From Manihot esculenta (Eukaryota > Streptophyta > Magnoliopsida > Malpighiales > Euphorbiaceae), in contig NC_035174.2 in the NCBI RefSeq assembly GCF_001659605.2, positions 870,389-934,388 of the forward strand: a DNA stretch of 64,000 bases, in the 5' to 3' direction. How positions within the stretch are numbered: the stretch's first letter is position 1; each line of letters begins with the position of its first letter. The notes under the pieces are model-generated. The model saw nothing but the letters and a program-made list of their open reading frames with translations, made no database searches and was not told where the DNA came from. The position numbers were made by a program, and so were the translations under genes. Positions 13,106 to 25,012 of the stretch are shown piece after piece.

Positions 13106-16100
13106 TGTAATACCCGGCTGGAGTCCGGCATCGGAATTCTGCGTTCTGGTGGAATCCGGGATGTCGGAAGTCTCTAGAAGGGTTTGCTTTATGTTTTCTT
13201 AAGTGTTATGGTTGTTTTAAGGTTTTCAAGTTGCCATGAGATGTGTGTTGAAGAGAAAAGTTTAAGGGAAGTTTGCCAAGTTCGGCTGCCGAAGGTAAGT
13301 TCGGCCGCCGAAAGTGCTCAAGGTTCGGCTTCCGAAGTGCAAGTTCGGCCCCCGAATGTTGCATGGTTTTGCATGCGATTGGGCAGCCGAAGCTGAGGTG
13401 GCCAGCCAGCTGAGTCATGTATTTTGACAGATGTTGGCCTCAGATTCTTGCCCTAGAGCAGGCCACGTCTCTCATGACTCATCTGCATTAGCTGCTCATA
13501 CAGAAGATTAGTGTGTGTTTTCAAAGGTTTGGAAGGTTTTGAAAGTTTTTGAGGTTTTGAGCGTTGGATGAGAAGTTGGTCCATTTTCCTTTGTTCAGAT
13601 TGTTCATCTTCTTGGTTACAGGAGGTAAGTGAAGATCTTGAACTTGTTTTTCTGTTTTCTGAAGGTTTTATAGGATTTATGAAGAGAGATGCATGTTTAG
13701 GTGAAAAATGGTGGTTTTGATGATGTATGCATGTATATATGTTTATGTGTTATGTTTGATTTGTTGTTTGGGGTTATTAGATAGTTTTGGACCCCTGTGA
13801 ACATATACTTATGTATATGAGTGTTGAGGAGTTGAAATATGCATGTTTGGAGATGTTGGGGAAGGAAGAGCTTGGTTTGCCGTCGGGCTGAGTTCTGGAA
13901 GAACTCAGGTTCGGCAGCCGAAGGTTCATTCGGCCGCCGAACCTCTTGCATGGTGGCTTAGGCTGCCACAGCTTGCCCCCGTGAGTTTTGCATGTTCGGC
14001 TCTGTTTGGGGGATTCGGCCGCCGAAGGTGCCGCCGAAGGTTAGACCTGCCAGTCCCAGAAAGCTTTTAATCTCAGTCACTGTCGTGGGTCTGGGCCAGT
14101 TAGCTACAGCCTCTATCTTCTTGGGGTCTACCTCAATACCTTCTGCTGATACCACATGTCCCAAAAAGGCAATGCTCCGCAACCAAAACTCACACTTTGA
14201 GAACTTGGCATACAAACCATGCTCTCTCAGTGTCTGCAAAACTATCCTCAGATGCTGGGCATGCTCCTCTGCATCTCTGGAATACACTAAAATATCATCG
14301 ATGAACACAATGACAAAGTGATCCAGAAACTCACTGAAAACTCTGTTCATAAGATCCATGAATGCTGCAGGGGCGTTAGTCAACCCGAACGGCATCACTA
14401 AGAACTCATAATGCCCATATCTGGTCCTGAAAGCTGTCGTAGGCACATCTGCCTCTCTGACTCTCAACTGATGATACCCGGATCTTAGATCTATTTTCGA
14501 AAAACAACCTGCTCCAGCTAGCTGGTCAAATAGATCATCAATCCTAGGTAGCGGATACCTATTCTTGATAGTGACTTTGTTCAACTGTTTGTAGTCGATA
14601 CAAAGTCTGAGGGATCCATCCTTCTTGAAGGTTTTATGGGGTTTATGGAGAGAGTTGCATGAATAGGGTTATTTGTGAGGTTTTGATGATTTTGTGCATA
14701 GAGCTTGTTTCTGTGTTGTTTGTGTTGTGTGTTTGGGGTTTTTAGGTAGTTTTTGACCCCTTTGAGCATATACATGAGTGTATGCAAGTGGAGGAAGTGT
14801 GGTGTGCAATTGGAGAGGAGTTTGGTGCATTTGGCGAGAGGCAGGGCACGTTTCTGCCCTGCTGATGAACTCAGGTTCAGCCGCCGAAGGTACATTCGGC
14901 CGCCGAACCCCTGAAGAGGTGTGAGGAGGTGGCTTCGGCTGCCCAAGCTTGCCCCCGAGCTTTTGGACTTTCGGCTCTGGAGGGAAGTTCGGCCGCCGAA
15001 GGTGCCGCCGAAGGTTAGAGACTTTCGTCTCTGGAGTGCCTTTTGGCCTCCGAAACTTGCCCCCGAAAGGGTTCGGCAGCCGAAAGTAGTGATTCGACCG
15101 TCGAAGGTGCTTGAGTTTCGTCTCTGGAGAGGACTTTCGGCCGCCGAACCTGTCGCCGAAAGTGTTCTGTCCAGTCTTCTTTTGCATGCTTTGCATGGAT
15201 AGTTGAGTGAGGTTAAGGGGATTCTTGGGGAGTTTAATAGAGTGATTTATAAGCTCGTTTCATAAGCTAGTTTTGTCCCTCATTTGAGTTTATCTATACC
15301 TATACAGACCAGAGGAACCAGAGAGAGCAGCAGTGAGTTCTGCTCCAGAGTTTTACTGAGCCTGCAGAGTCAGTCAGTCCAGATAGCCAGAGGTGAGTGG
15401 AACTAAACTTACTTCTTTTCTTGAACTTGCACAATGGAATGTTTTAGCATATCTCATGCATCATGATTATGCACTAGGTTGATTGCATTAGTATCCACGA
15501 ATATGTTGCATTGCATAGTTATTTGTTGATGTGGGTGAATGCTGAATGATCCAATAGTCTCAGACAGGAAGACCAGGAGCCTTTGACTACGCCCTGGCAG
15601 GTATAGTAAAGACCAGGAGCCTTTGACTACGCCCTGGCAGGTATATAGTAAAGTCCAGGAGCCTTTGACTACGCCCTGGCAATGGTAAGTACAGAGGTGT
15701 TATATACACATATACATATATGACAGGAAGACCAGGTGCTCGATTCTACGCCCTGGCACAGAGTTACTGGGACTATATGGTGACAGGTTTACTCTTGATG
15801 TGGTTTATCTGTGTTATGACGCATTCCATGAGATCATGTTTTACTGAGATATTTTACTGTTCTACTCACTGGGCTATAGAGCTCATCCCACTCCCTTAAC
15901 CCCAGTTTTGCAGGTTCAGTGTACAGTGTACAGGGACAGTCCAGCAGAGTACGGAAAGAGTAAAGAGATTTGTAATAGCCTAGAGTGGACATGTAATATT
16001 AAAGAGATGTAATAATTGTGTGTCTAAAGTTAGACATGTGCTTGACTTAGTGATGTATGTTGTGTACATGATCTGGATATGTATATATGTTTTACTGTAT

Positions 16101-16371
16101 GTGAAAAACCAGGCTTAACAGGTATGAGTTAACCCATCTAGAGCAAGCTCTAGTCAGGGGTACAGAGTACAGAGTACAGAGTACAGAGATAGTGCATGCA
16201 CAGGTTAAGCCGTGGTACAGAGAAAAGAATTTTTATGTTTCACAGAAAATGTATGATCATGTATGAGTTTTACAGGTACACAGAGAGTATAGCAGGCTTG
16301 CTACGGGTTCTGGCGGCCTTAAGCCGACCTGAATCCTAGCACCGGTGACGGTCCATTTTGGGGTCGTTACA
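13106..16371 (+). mobile_element. RE-B 3' LTR, mosaic and rearranged
   Basis: There are three parts. The left part (13,106-14,045) is a diverged LTR 5' half, clearly different from the RE-B 5' LTR and lacking its TATA box (GTCATGTATTTTG at the equivalent place). The middle part (14,046-14,625) is an inverted RT fragment. The right part (14,626-16,371) is almost identical to 6,174-7,924 of the 5' LTR. The LTR stretch equivalent to about 6,172-6,565 is therefore present twice, on either side of the inverted piece. The terminal TTACA and the GCATG duplication are intact. A second splice-flanked module lies at 15,308-15,392. Confidence 0.9.
14046..14625 (-). repeat. Inverted copy of the RE-B reverse transcriptase region inside its 3' LTR
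   Basis: This is the reverse complement of about 10,364-10,944. The minus strand encodes the same RT core (from [17 protein letters not shown] through [13 protein letters not shown] to [10 protein letters not shown]) with no residue change that I can see. At DNA level I noticed only a few differences, for example TTTCTCAAAA against TTTTCGAAAA near 14,498. The junctions share short homology with LTR sequence (CTTCTTGAAGG on the right). The fragment has no promoter or complete domain, so it is structure rather than a gene. Confidence 0.93.
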
Positions 16372-16376
16372 GCATG
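16372..16376 (+). repeat. Target site duplication of RE-B (right copy, GCATG)
   Basis: This is the second copy of the 5,625-5,629 pentamer. RE-A pol continues directly after it. Confidence 0.97.
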
Positions 16377-17770
16377 AGGACCCAGAGTTAGTGAAAATTG
16401 CCAGGACTGTTCAGTCAGGCAAAGATAGTGAGTTCTGATTTGACAACAAGGGGATCCTCCGCTATGGGAGTCGACTATGTGTACCAGATGACATAGGGCT
16501 AAAAGGAGACATTATGAGAGAGGCTCATAATGCAAGATACAGCGTTCACCCCGGAGCCACCAAAATGTATCAAGATTTGAAGAAAGTTTATTGGTGGCCA
16601 GCGATGAAGAAAGAAGTGGCACAGTTTGTGTCAGCCTGCGAAGTGTGTCAGAGGGTGAAGCTGGAACATCAGAAGCCGGCTGGAATGCTTAACCCGCTAC
16701 CTATTCCAGAGTGGAAATGGGAGAATATAGCTATGGACTTCGTAGTGGGGTTACCGGCGACGTCCAACAGATTGGACTCCATATGGGTGATTGTGGACAG
16801 ACTCACCAAATCTGCTCACTTCATCCCTGTCAGGAGTGGCTACTCTGTGGACAAGTTGGCGCAGGTGTATGTTGATGAGATCGTCAGGCTGCATGGGGTT
16901 CCTGTTTCAATAGTGTCTGATAGAGGGCCCCAATTCACCTCCAGGTTTTGGCGGAGTCTGCAGAATGCCATGGGTACTAGGTTGGATTTCAGTACTGCCT
17001 TCCACCCCCAGACTGATGGACAGTCAGAAAGGACCATCCAGACTATCGAGGATATGCTCAGAATGTGTGTGCTGGACTTTGGCGGTTCTTGGAGGCAGCA
17101 TCTACCTTTGGTGGAGTTTGCCTACAATAACAGCCATCATGCTAGCATCGGGATGGCTCCATATGAAGCTTTATATGGAAGGAAGTGCAGATCACCTGTT
17201 TGCTAGGAGGAAGTTGGAGAGAAGGCCTTGGCAGGGCCTGAGCTAGTAGAGATTACCAGCAGGGTGGTACCCATAATCAGAGAAAGAATCAAGACTGCTG
17301 CAAGCAGACAGAAGAGTTATGCAGACATCCGCAGAAGGCAGGTAGAGTTTCAGGAGGGGGATCTGGTATTGCTCAAGGTGTCTCCAATGAAAGGAGTGGT
17401 TCGGTTCGGAAGGAAAGGTAAACTGGCTCCACGGTACATCGGACCCTTTGAAGTCTTGTAAAAGATTGGGAATGTGTCGTACAAGCTAGATTTACCTGCT
17501 TCAATGGAAAGAATCCATCCGGTTTTCCATGTTTCCATGTTGAGAAAGTTCGTGTCAGATCCGGGCAAGGTTCTTAGTGAGCCTGATGTGGAGATCCAAG
17601 AAGATCTCACCTATGTTGAGCAGCCAGTACGGATCCTAGACACCCAGATCAGAAAGCTGAGAAACAAGAAAATCCCGATGGTGAAAGTCCTTTGGAACCA
17701 CCACAATATGGAAGAGTGCACTTGGGAGACACGGGAGTCCATGCTCCAGCAATATCCTTATCTTTTATAA
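16377..17770 (+). pseudogene. RE-A gag-pol, second part (integrase and chromodomain), three stops
   Basis: This is the continuation of the frame broken at 5,629. It encodes the integrase HHCC finger ([10 protein letters not shown] ... CEVCQRVK), the DDE core ([24 protein letters not shown]) and a chromodomain-like C-terminus ([18 protein letters not shown]). In-frame stops are TGA at 16,436-16,438, TAG at 17,204-17,206 (Trp in RE-E) and TAA at 17,459-17,461 (Gln in RE-E). The natural stop is TAA at 17,768-17,770. With the gag frameshift this makes RE-A non-autonomous. Confidence 0.93.
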
Positions 17771-17842
17771 GGTTAGTTTCTTATATGTTTCATGTGTTTT
17801 ATGTGTATGTTATGTTGTGTGCCATGCTATGTGCTAGTTGAG

Positions 17843-17879
17843 GAACATTCGGGGATGAATGTTCTTAAGGGGGGGAGAG
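17843..17879 (+). other. RE-A pre-LTR hairpin and polypurine tract
   Basis: GAACATTC and GAATGTTC (17,843-17,864) form a hairpin. AAGGGGGGGAGAG (17,867-17,879) directly precedes the TGTAATACCC of the 3' LTR. Confidence 0.85.
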
Positions 17880-20200
17880 TGTAATACCCGGCTAGACTCC
17901 GGTATCGGAATTTCCTACCGTCCGGTGGAATCTCGAATGTCGGAAGCCTCTAGTAGGGTAGAAACATGTTTTCATAAAATGTTTTAATGTTTTTCATGGT
18001 TTTAAGTAAAGAGGAAATGAGTTTTTGAATGAAAACAACCTTGGAGGAAAACTCAGGTTCGGCCGCCGAACCTCAAGTTTGGCCGCCGAACATGCAGGCA
18101 TTTCGGGTGTGCCTTAGGCCCTCGAAGGCATAGGTTGAGGAAAGTCCAGGTTCGGCCGCCGAACCTCAAGTTCGGCCACCGAACATGGCATGCATGCGGA
18201 GGCACGTTCGGCCCCCGAACGTGGCCTGGCCAGCCACTATAAAAGGGTCCCTTAGCCGAAAACGGGCGAGTTTTTCTCCCCATTGTCGGCCAAGGTGAGC
18301 TCTCCGCCGTTCCTCACCAATCCTTGAGTCTTTCCTTCAAATCTTTCAAGATTTTCACAAGTTTTTGCTTTGTTTTGAAGATTTTCGAGTTTAAAGCAAG
18401 TTTTGGAGCTTTGAGGTTCAAGAACTCAAAAATCTCCCACCTCCGAGTTTAGGACGTCTCTCTCTCGATCTTCAAGAGGTAAGAGCCGATCTTAAGCTCA
18501 TTTCATGTTTAAAGTAAGTTTTATGCAAGATCTATGGGGTAGAATGCATGTTTAGCTCATAGTTAGGTTTTTGAGTTTATGTTGTGTTTATGAACAATGT
18601 GTTGTTGTTATGTGTTGTAGTTGGGGTTTAAGTTAGTTTGAAGCCCCTAGGAGCCAATGTATGTATATTTGCATGATTTGAATGAGTTATATGCATGTTG
18701 GAAGTTTTGGAGGCAAATATGCATAGAAGAGCTGAGTTTCTGCCATTCTGGGAGAAACCAGGTTCGGCAGCCGAAGGAACTTTCGGCCGCCGAACCCTCT
18801 TATGGAAGCAGCCTTCGACTGCCGAAGCTTGCCCCCGAAAAAGGACTTTCGCCTCTGTCTGGGAGTTTCGGCCGCCGAAAGTGCCGCCGAACATGCATGA
18901 GTTTCGCCTCTGTCTGGGAGTTTCGGCCGCCGAAGGTGCTGCCGAACCTGCCTGACTTTCGGCTCTGGAGGGACTTTCGGCCGCCGAACCTGCCGCCGAA
19001 AGTGCCCTGTCCAGCCTTTCTTTGCATGTTTTGCATGGATGTTTTGAGGTGTTTTAGGGGGTTTTTGGGGATGTTTTTAGAGTTATGTTCTAGTTGTTTG
19101 GTCCCTCATTTGAGTCCACCTGTGTAGGTTCGGACCCGAGGAACCGAGGACCCCAGCAGTGAGTTCAGCTGCTTCTGAGTCAGTAGAGCTTCAGCCAGAG
19201 GTGAGTAGAATAAACCCTTACGATTTAAAGCAATTAAATTATAAAGTTTTGAGCATGTTCATGCATCATGAATGCCATGTGATGAATTAGGTTGTTTGCA
19301 TTAGAATTCACGAATATGTTGCATTGCATTTATGATGTTGATGTGGATTGGTTATTGAATGATCCTTTAGTCCTCATATGATATGATGATGTTATGGCAT
19401 GATACGGTATGGAAGTCCAGGTTGTACCCATTCTATGTCCCTGGCACGATGTAAGAGAAAGTCCAGGTTGTACCCATTCTACGTCCCTGGCACATTGGAA
19501 TGTTATGTTATGTTATGTTAAGAGGAAGACCGGTTGACCCATTCTACGTCCCGGCACTTTGGAATGTAGAGGACTATTGGTGACAATACCATCCGAGATG
19601 TGATTTGTTGTGATGTGTTGCATTACATGATGGCATGAGATTTAAATGTTGTTTTCTATTATTCTGCTCACTGGGCTCTAGTAGCTCACCCCTTTTCCCT
19701 AATCCCCCAGGATTGCAGGTACGGGCTAGACAGAGAAGTCAAGAAGAGTAAAGTCTTGTAATTGTAATAGTTAGAAAGTGGAATGATAAATTGTAAGATG
19801 ATATATAACTGAATAGTTGTGTTATGTATAATGATATTGAGGATTAGAAGTTGTGCTTGACCCTATAGATGTTGTAATCCCTTTTTGTTACATGATCTTA
19901 ATGTTTATGGATGACTATGTTAGCCAACTCAACACATGTTATGCCACCCATTGGAGGCATTGATGAGATCCCATAGAGGGGTCAAATTTATGATGATGAT
20001 TATGTTCAGTGCATGCACAGGTTGAGTTTGGCGTTTGATAGAATGTATGAAAGAAAAGTTTTAATTTTTATGTATGTTGTTGATCATGTATGGGATTAAG
20101 CAGATTTACAGGATGCTTGTTAGGCTTGCTACGGGTCCCGGCGGCCTTAAGCCGACCTGGATCCTAGCGCCGGTAGCGGTCCGATTTTTGGGTCGTTACA
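17880..20200 (+). mobile_element. RE-A 3' LTR
   Basis: This complete LTR is 2,321 bp, from TGTAATACCCGGC to GGGTCGTTACA. A TATA box lies at 18,238-18,244, with palindrome clusters on both sides (about 18,056-18,225 and 18,760-19,010). Splice-like donors are near 18,479 and 19,201, with the splice-flanked module at 19,128-19,200. GTCCAGGTTGTACCC tandem boxes are near 19,415-19,550. From 18,761 on it matches the partial 5' LTR at 342-1,786 with few differences. Confidence 0.93.
18238..18244 (+). promoter_or_regulatory. TATA box of the RE-A 3' LTR
   Basis: TATAAAA in CCACTATAAAAGGG, just downstream of the U3 palindromes, at the conserved family position. Confidence 0.75.
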
Positions 20201-22574
20201 CCCGGCTAGATTCCGGCATCGGAATCCCTACCTTCCGACGGAATCTCCGTTGGAATCTGGAATTCTGAAGATGCCAGAGGCTTCTAGAGGGGTAAAAAAT
20301 GTGTTTTTCTAAAAGGTTTTTACTGATTTCATGGTTTTAAACGAAAAAGAATTGAGTTTTGAAAAGAAAAGACCAAGGAGGCGTTTGCCAGGTTCGGCCG
20401 TCGAAAGTGAAGTTCGGCCGCCGAACATGGAAAGGTTTTGGGAGCGCTTTTGGCCTCCGAAAGTCTTGTTTGAACGAGCCAAGGTTCGGCCGCCGAACAT
20501 GCATGAGTTTAGGGGGCACGTTAGGCTGCCGAAGGTCTTTGACCAGGCCACCTATAAAGAGCCCTCAGATCGGAAATGGGCGAGTTTTCTCCCCATTCTT
20601 GAGCTCAGGTGAGTTTATGCCTTCCTTTGGCCGTTTTCATGTTTTTCTTCATTTCCTTCATGTTTTTATGAGTTTCTTGGTTGTTTTGAAGAGTTTTCAA
20701 GCTTAGATCTAAGTTTTGGGAGCTTGGAGACCCAAAGAGTAGTTTCCTCCCATCTCCAAGTTAGGGATCACACCAACCCTCGATCTCCAAGTGGTAAGTG
20801 TAGATATTTGCTTTCCTTTATGTTTTAATGAAGTTTTAAGAGGTTTTAATGGTTGAGTATGGATAGGTATGCATGTTAAGGTTTATGTGCGTTTTTATGT
20901 AAATGTATGTTCATGGATGTTTATGTGATGTTATGTTGAAGGTTTAAGCTACTTTATGCATGTGGGAGAGTGTATGCATGATTGGGAGAGAGCAAGTGAG
21001 GTTTTGAGTAGTTTTGATGGTTTTGGCTTATGTGGGTCATAAGCTATTTATGTATGCTTTATGATGTTCTTTGTTGGAGTTTAAGCTTGTTTAAGCTTGT
21101 TTAAACTCCTTTGTGCATGGTTAAGGGGTTATGCATGTTTTGGTAAGGTTGGGTGCTTGTTTTGGGGTGTTTGGAAGGTTTGGGAGGCTTGAATGCATAG
21201 GAGGCTGAGTTCTGGATGAACTCAGGTTCGGCCGCCGAAGGTAGTTTCGGCCGCCGAACCTGCCTGTGGATGCATGGTTTGGCCGCCTAACCTTGGCCCC
21301 GAAAGTTGAGTTTTGGCTTGAAAGCAGACTTTCGGCCGCCGAAAGCGCCTGACTTTCGTCTCTGGAGTGGGACTTTCGGCCGCCGAAAGTGCCCTGTCCA
21401 GCCTTTTCATGGTTGTTTTCTATGCATGTTTAAGTGATGTTTTAGGGGGTTTTTGGGTAGTTGTTTATGAGTTGTTTAGAGTGTGTTTGGCACCTTATTC
21501 GAGTCCACCTGTGTAGGATCGGACCCGAGGGACCGAGGAGGCCATCAGTGTTAGCAGTTGCAGAGTCAGTTCAGCGTCTGCCAGAGGTGAGTAGAACTAA
21601 ACTTAATCTTTTATTTAATGAAATCAAATGCCTAAAGCATGTTCATGCATCATGTTTATATGTAATAGGTTGATTGCACTAGTCACACGAATATGACGCA
21701 TTGCATTCTTTACTGTTGTTGTGGATGGACCAAGGCGACCCCAATAGCCCTATTTATGTTATGTTAATGAAGTCCTGAGGAGCCCGAAGGGCCGGGCACC
21801 ATGTTATGTTACAGTCAGAGGGAGTTTTGGTGGTCATGTCCATCCGTTATGTGAAATGTTTGTGCTGTGACGCATTTCATAAGAGCATGTAATTAATGAA
21901 CTGTTTTCTTTGTTTCTACTCACTGGGCTTTTTAGCTCACCCCTCTCCCCTAACTCTAGTTTTGCAAGTCAGAGGTAGTCCAGGAAGACGTCAAGGGTAA
22001 AAGTCTTGTTAATGTAATAGATTAGAGTTGTGTGGACATGTAATGCAAATTGAGATAATGTATTGTAAGATAATGAAATGTAAGGTAATGCAAGTAAAAG
22101 TAGAGTTATGTTATGTATTAGTGTTGTGCTTGGCCCTAAGACTTGGTTAGTCCCTGTTTAGTACATGATGTATGTTATGGTTTAATGTTGAGTTGTGTTT
22201 GAACTAATCTTGTGGCATGTGTTGTTTACCACGCTAGAGTTTGATAAGGACCCTAGTGGAGGTCTTATGTTTGTGGTTTTGATGCATGCACAAGTTAGGT
22301 TCTAGTTCTTCGGATGTAATCCCAGCTTGATGTATGTTATGTTGACCCAGCTAGAGTTTTGATGAGGGCTCTAGTAGGGGGTTCTTTATGTTTTCAGTTA
22401 TGTTGCATATAGGTCAAGCTCGGTACTTACATCAGATGTTACAATTTTTATGTTAAAGTTTTGATCATGTATGGGATTTGACCAGGTGATAGGATGTATG
22501 TTTGGCTTGCTACGGGTCCCGGCAGCCTTATGCCGATCTGGATCCTAGCGCCGGTAGCGGTTCGGGCCGTTACA
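20201..22574 (+). mobile_element. LTR of a third chromovirus subfamily (type C), target of RE-A
   Basis: The sequence begins CCCGGCTAGATTCCGG, which is the family LTR start minus the first seven bases (TGTAATA). RE-A therefore inserted close to the left edge of this LTR, and CCCGG is the expected right target duplication copy. It ends GGGCCGTTACA. A TATA box lies at 20,553-20,559, palindromes near 20,395-20,540 and 21,225-21,395, and a splice-flanked module at 21,517-21,586. No gag-pol follows, so this is a solo LTR or the remains of an element. Confidence 0.85.
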
Positions 22575-22602
22575 GAGGGGTATCGGTTTCCGAGTCGTTA
22601 CA
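22575..22602 (+). repeat. Short LTR-junction debris
   Basis: This is a 28-bp piece reading GAGGGGTATC, resembling a decayed primer site, followed by GGTTTCCGAGTCGTTACA, resembling a second LTR terminus. It looks like a deletion scar between two LTR ends. Confidence 0.5.
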
Positions 22603-23041
22603 AAAAACATTGAAAACAACCATAGGAGAGCAAGAACTCACCGTGGCCGAAAATGGGGAGAAAACTCGCCCGTTTCGACCATGGAGCTCTTATATAGGGG
22701 CTGGCAGACCACCTTTCGGCAGCCTAAAGTGCCTCCAAAACTCATGCAAGTTCGGCGGCCGAACATGAGGTTCGGCGGCCGAACCTTTGAAACTTCCGGA
22801 AGCCTAACTTGTCCCCCTAAACCATCCCACGTTCGGCGGCCGAACTTGAGATTCGGCGGCCGAACCTGGAAATGTCTCCTTAGTCTTTTTCTTTTAAAAC
22901 TCAATTCCTTTTTTGCTTAAAACCATAAAATACATTAAAACATTTCATAAAGACATGGTCTTACCCTTCTAGGGGTTTCCGACATCTGAGATTCCACCTG
23001 ATGGTAGGAATTCCGATACCGGAGTCTAGCCGGGCATTACA
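22603..23041 (-). mobile_element. Truncated chromovirus LTR, 5' part, reverse orientation
   Basis: Read on the minus strand it begins TGTAATGCCCGGCTAGACTCC at 23,041 and runs through palindromes (GTTCGGCGGCCGAAC on the plus strand) and a TATA region (about 22,690) into the early leader, where it stops. About 440 bp of U3 and leader start remain. Its junction with the Tat LTR remnant at 23,042 has no clear duplication. Confidence 0.8.
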
Positions 23042-23354
23042 ATAAATGAGTCGCTTGACACTTCTGCCACAACACTTCACCATCGCGTCCGATAAGACGA
23101 TTTTTCAGAATGCACCAGAATGGTCAATGTATTAATACCCCTAAACCAATTACGTAAAGAGACAAATTTTACAAAATCCATATCCTAGAAGCTCTCAACT
23201 TTCTCCAAGAATTCTCAACATCCGTAAAACCGTAAATCCAGTTCGATCCCCTATCCATTATCAACTACCCAATCAAATCCATTAACTTCCCCGTGAATCA
23301 AACCCTTGTTTACGTGTCATCATCTTTTTATCTCACCGGATCTCAGACATATCA
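23042..23354 (+). mobile_element. Remnant of the 5' LTR of the Tat-lineage element (3' part)
   Basis: It matches 53,655-53,901 with many substitutions and an extra block of about 60 bp near 23,215-23,275. Both copies end in CATATCA. The level of divergence marks this as the oldest layer of the nest. An inverted repeat TTTCCAC-TGTCT-GTGGAAA (23,356-23,374) follows the LTR edge. Confidence 0.75.
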
Positions 23355-23749
23355 ATTTCCACTGTCTGTGGAAAATGAAGGAAGATTATCCAATCAATCA
23401 TAGTTCTCCAAACATAAACCCACTGAGATCCACCATGGCAAATCAAGAAAATAACTCGTCAATACCCTTGGAGACAGAAATCCAACCCCCAAATCCTCAA
23501 AACTTTCCTATGACGCTGTTTCCATTTCCCCTTCACTCAAACATTATCACACACACCTTCCACCAGCAACACCACTCTAGCAAACACCGGTCCATAAACA
23601 CATATGTCCAACTAGGATCTGCAAGCGTTAACTGCACAACTGCAACAAACGATGATGTTGATGAACTAAATAATGTAGTAAAGGGGTCTCACCCCACCCA
23701 TGCCCACAAATCTAACGCCCATCACAACCCCTAATCAAGCACTTACTCC

Positions 23750-25007
23750 AACATTTGTCTCAGAAACCGAAAATCATGACCAAACCGCCTTGATACACTT
23801 AACATGGAAGAGAAGAGAAGGTGAGTCCGCTAGATAACCTCCAGCTAAGCCTAGAAGCCGTACGGTAAGAAATCAGATAGAGGAAGATACTGACAAGCTG
23901 GAGAGGTTAGAAAGTGAGGACGAGAGCACCAGTTCAAAAGCTCCCATGGTTAGTAAAAAAACTAGCACAAAAGATGAGAGAGTAGCGGAGAAGCTAGAAA
24001 AACTGAAGGAAGAATTGTTGGCGGAGTTAAAGAAACAAGCAAGAGCCCCCACAAGCCTAAGAACGACTTCCTCGTTTGTAGCTTGTATCTGAGAAGAGAC
24101 TATTCCCAAGAAGTTTCAAATGCCAACCATGGGTTTGTATAATGGCACAAGTAATCTCAGGGACCATGTAATCAACTATAAAACCTTTATGGAGTTATAG
24201 ACTTACTCTGATGCCTTGCTTTGCAAAGTATTCCCCACTACCCTTATTGGAGCAACAATAACCTAGTTTAATAACCTAGAAGCAGAAAGTATCAAGACTT
24301 TCTATTACCTTACCAACTCATTTATAGGGAGATTCATAGCTACAGTCCTAGCCTAGAGGAAAACCAGTTATTTGGAGACGTTTAGACAAAAGAAGGACAA
24401 GACTCTATGGGAGTATGTTGCATGTTTCAATGCAGAAGCCCTCCAGATCCCTAACCTGGATGAACCTCGAGCAATGGAGGCTATGCAAAAGGAGACTACC
24501 TCGGTGGAGTTCTTTAGGTCCCTAAGCAGAAAACCACCATCCACATTAGCTGAACTTATGCAGAGAGCACAAAAGTATATCAGGCAGGATGATGCTCTTA
24601 TGACCATTTGATTTGCCAGAGAATCCCAAGGAAGGGACTAGATGAAAAGCCGACCGGAAGATCGAAGGAAGGAACAGGTAGATCAGAGGCTTGATCGAAG
24701 TGCTAGGGCCTTAAACAGATACCGAGACAGTAAGGAAGCTGATCATCGACTTAGGGCCCCTCCCCATCGAGTCATTACTCCTTTGAACGTCTCCATGACA
24801 GAAGTATTGATTGCTATGCAAGACAATAACATGATCACATGGCCACAACATCTATGGTCATACCTTATAACCAAAGACCCCAACTAGTATTGCCAGTTCC
24901 ACAAAACTAATGGTCATGACACGAATAATTGTTACTAGTTAAGGAATGAAATAGAAAAGTTGATTAAGAGAGACCATTTGAAGAATTTTGTTTAAAAAAG
25001 ACAGCAT
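23750..25007 (+). pseudogene. Decayed gag of a Tat-lineage Ty3 element
   Basis: An acidic, lysine-rich N-terminal part (about 23,870-24,060) precedes a gag core. The core has PKKFQMPTMGLYNGTSN (about 24,107), then QKKDKTLWEYVACFNAEALQ (about 24,390) and PSTLAELMQRAQKYIRQDD. Further on a CXXC/H-like stretch (YCQFHKTNGHDTNNCY, about 24,890) is followed by EIEKLIKRDHLKNFV. This order fits Tat/Athila-type gag proteins. Several in-frame stops are present (for example near 24,199, 24,264 and 24,355). The frame is then cut by the solo LTR at 25,013. Confidence 0.75.
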
Positions 25008-25012
25008 CCGGA
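25008..25012 (+). repeat. Target site duplication CCGGA (left copy)
   Basis: CCGGA directly precedes TGTAACGACC and recurs at 28,983-28,987 after TATTACA, bounding the reverse solo LTR. Confidence 0.9.

Larger units (their letters stand above)
5630..16371 (+). mobile_element. RE-B: full-length nested Ty3 chromovirus with an abnormal 3' LTR
   Basis: The element is 10,742 bp, bounded by TG...CA ends and a GCATG target duplication inside RE-A pol. It has a 2,295-bp 5' LTR (5,630-7,924), a tRNA-Met primer site, a broken gag-pol (8,144-13,027), a hairpin and purine tract (13,069-13,105), and a 3' LTR of 3,266 bp (13,106-16,371). The 3' LTR is about 970 bp too long because it contains an inverted piece of RT plus a partial LTR duplication. 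The C-terminal chromodomain-like segment and overall layout fit the Tekay/Del lineage of chromoviruses, an assignment by family resemblance only. Confidence 0.95.

Noticed and set aside
13958..14584. Minus-strand RT gene of 208 codons as a separate coding sequence
   Set aside because: It is the inverted fragment of RE-B RT fused to LTR sequence at its end. It has no promoter and no complete domain.
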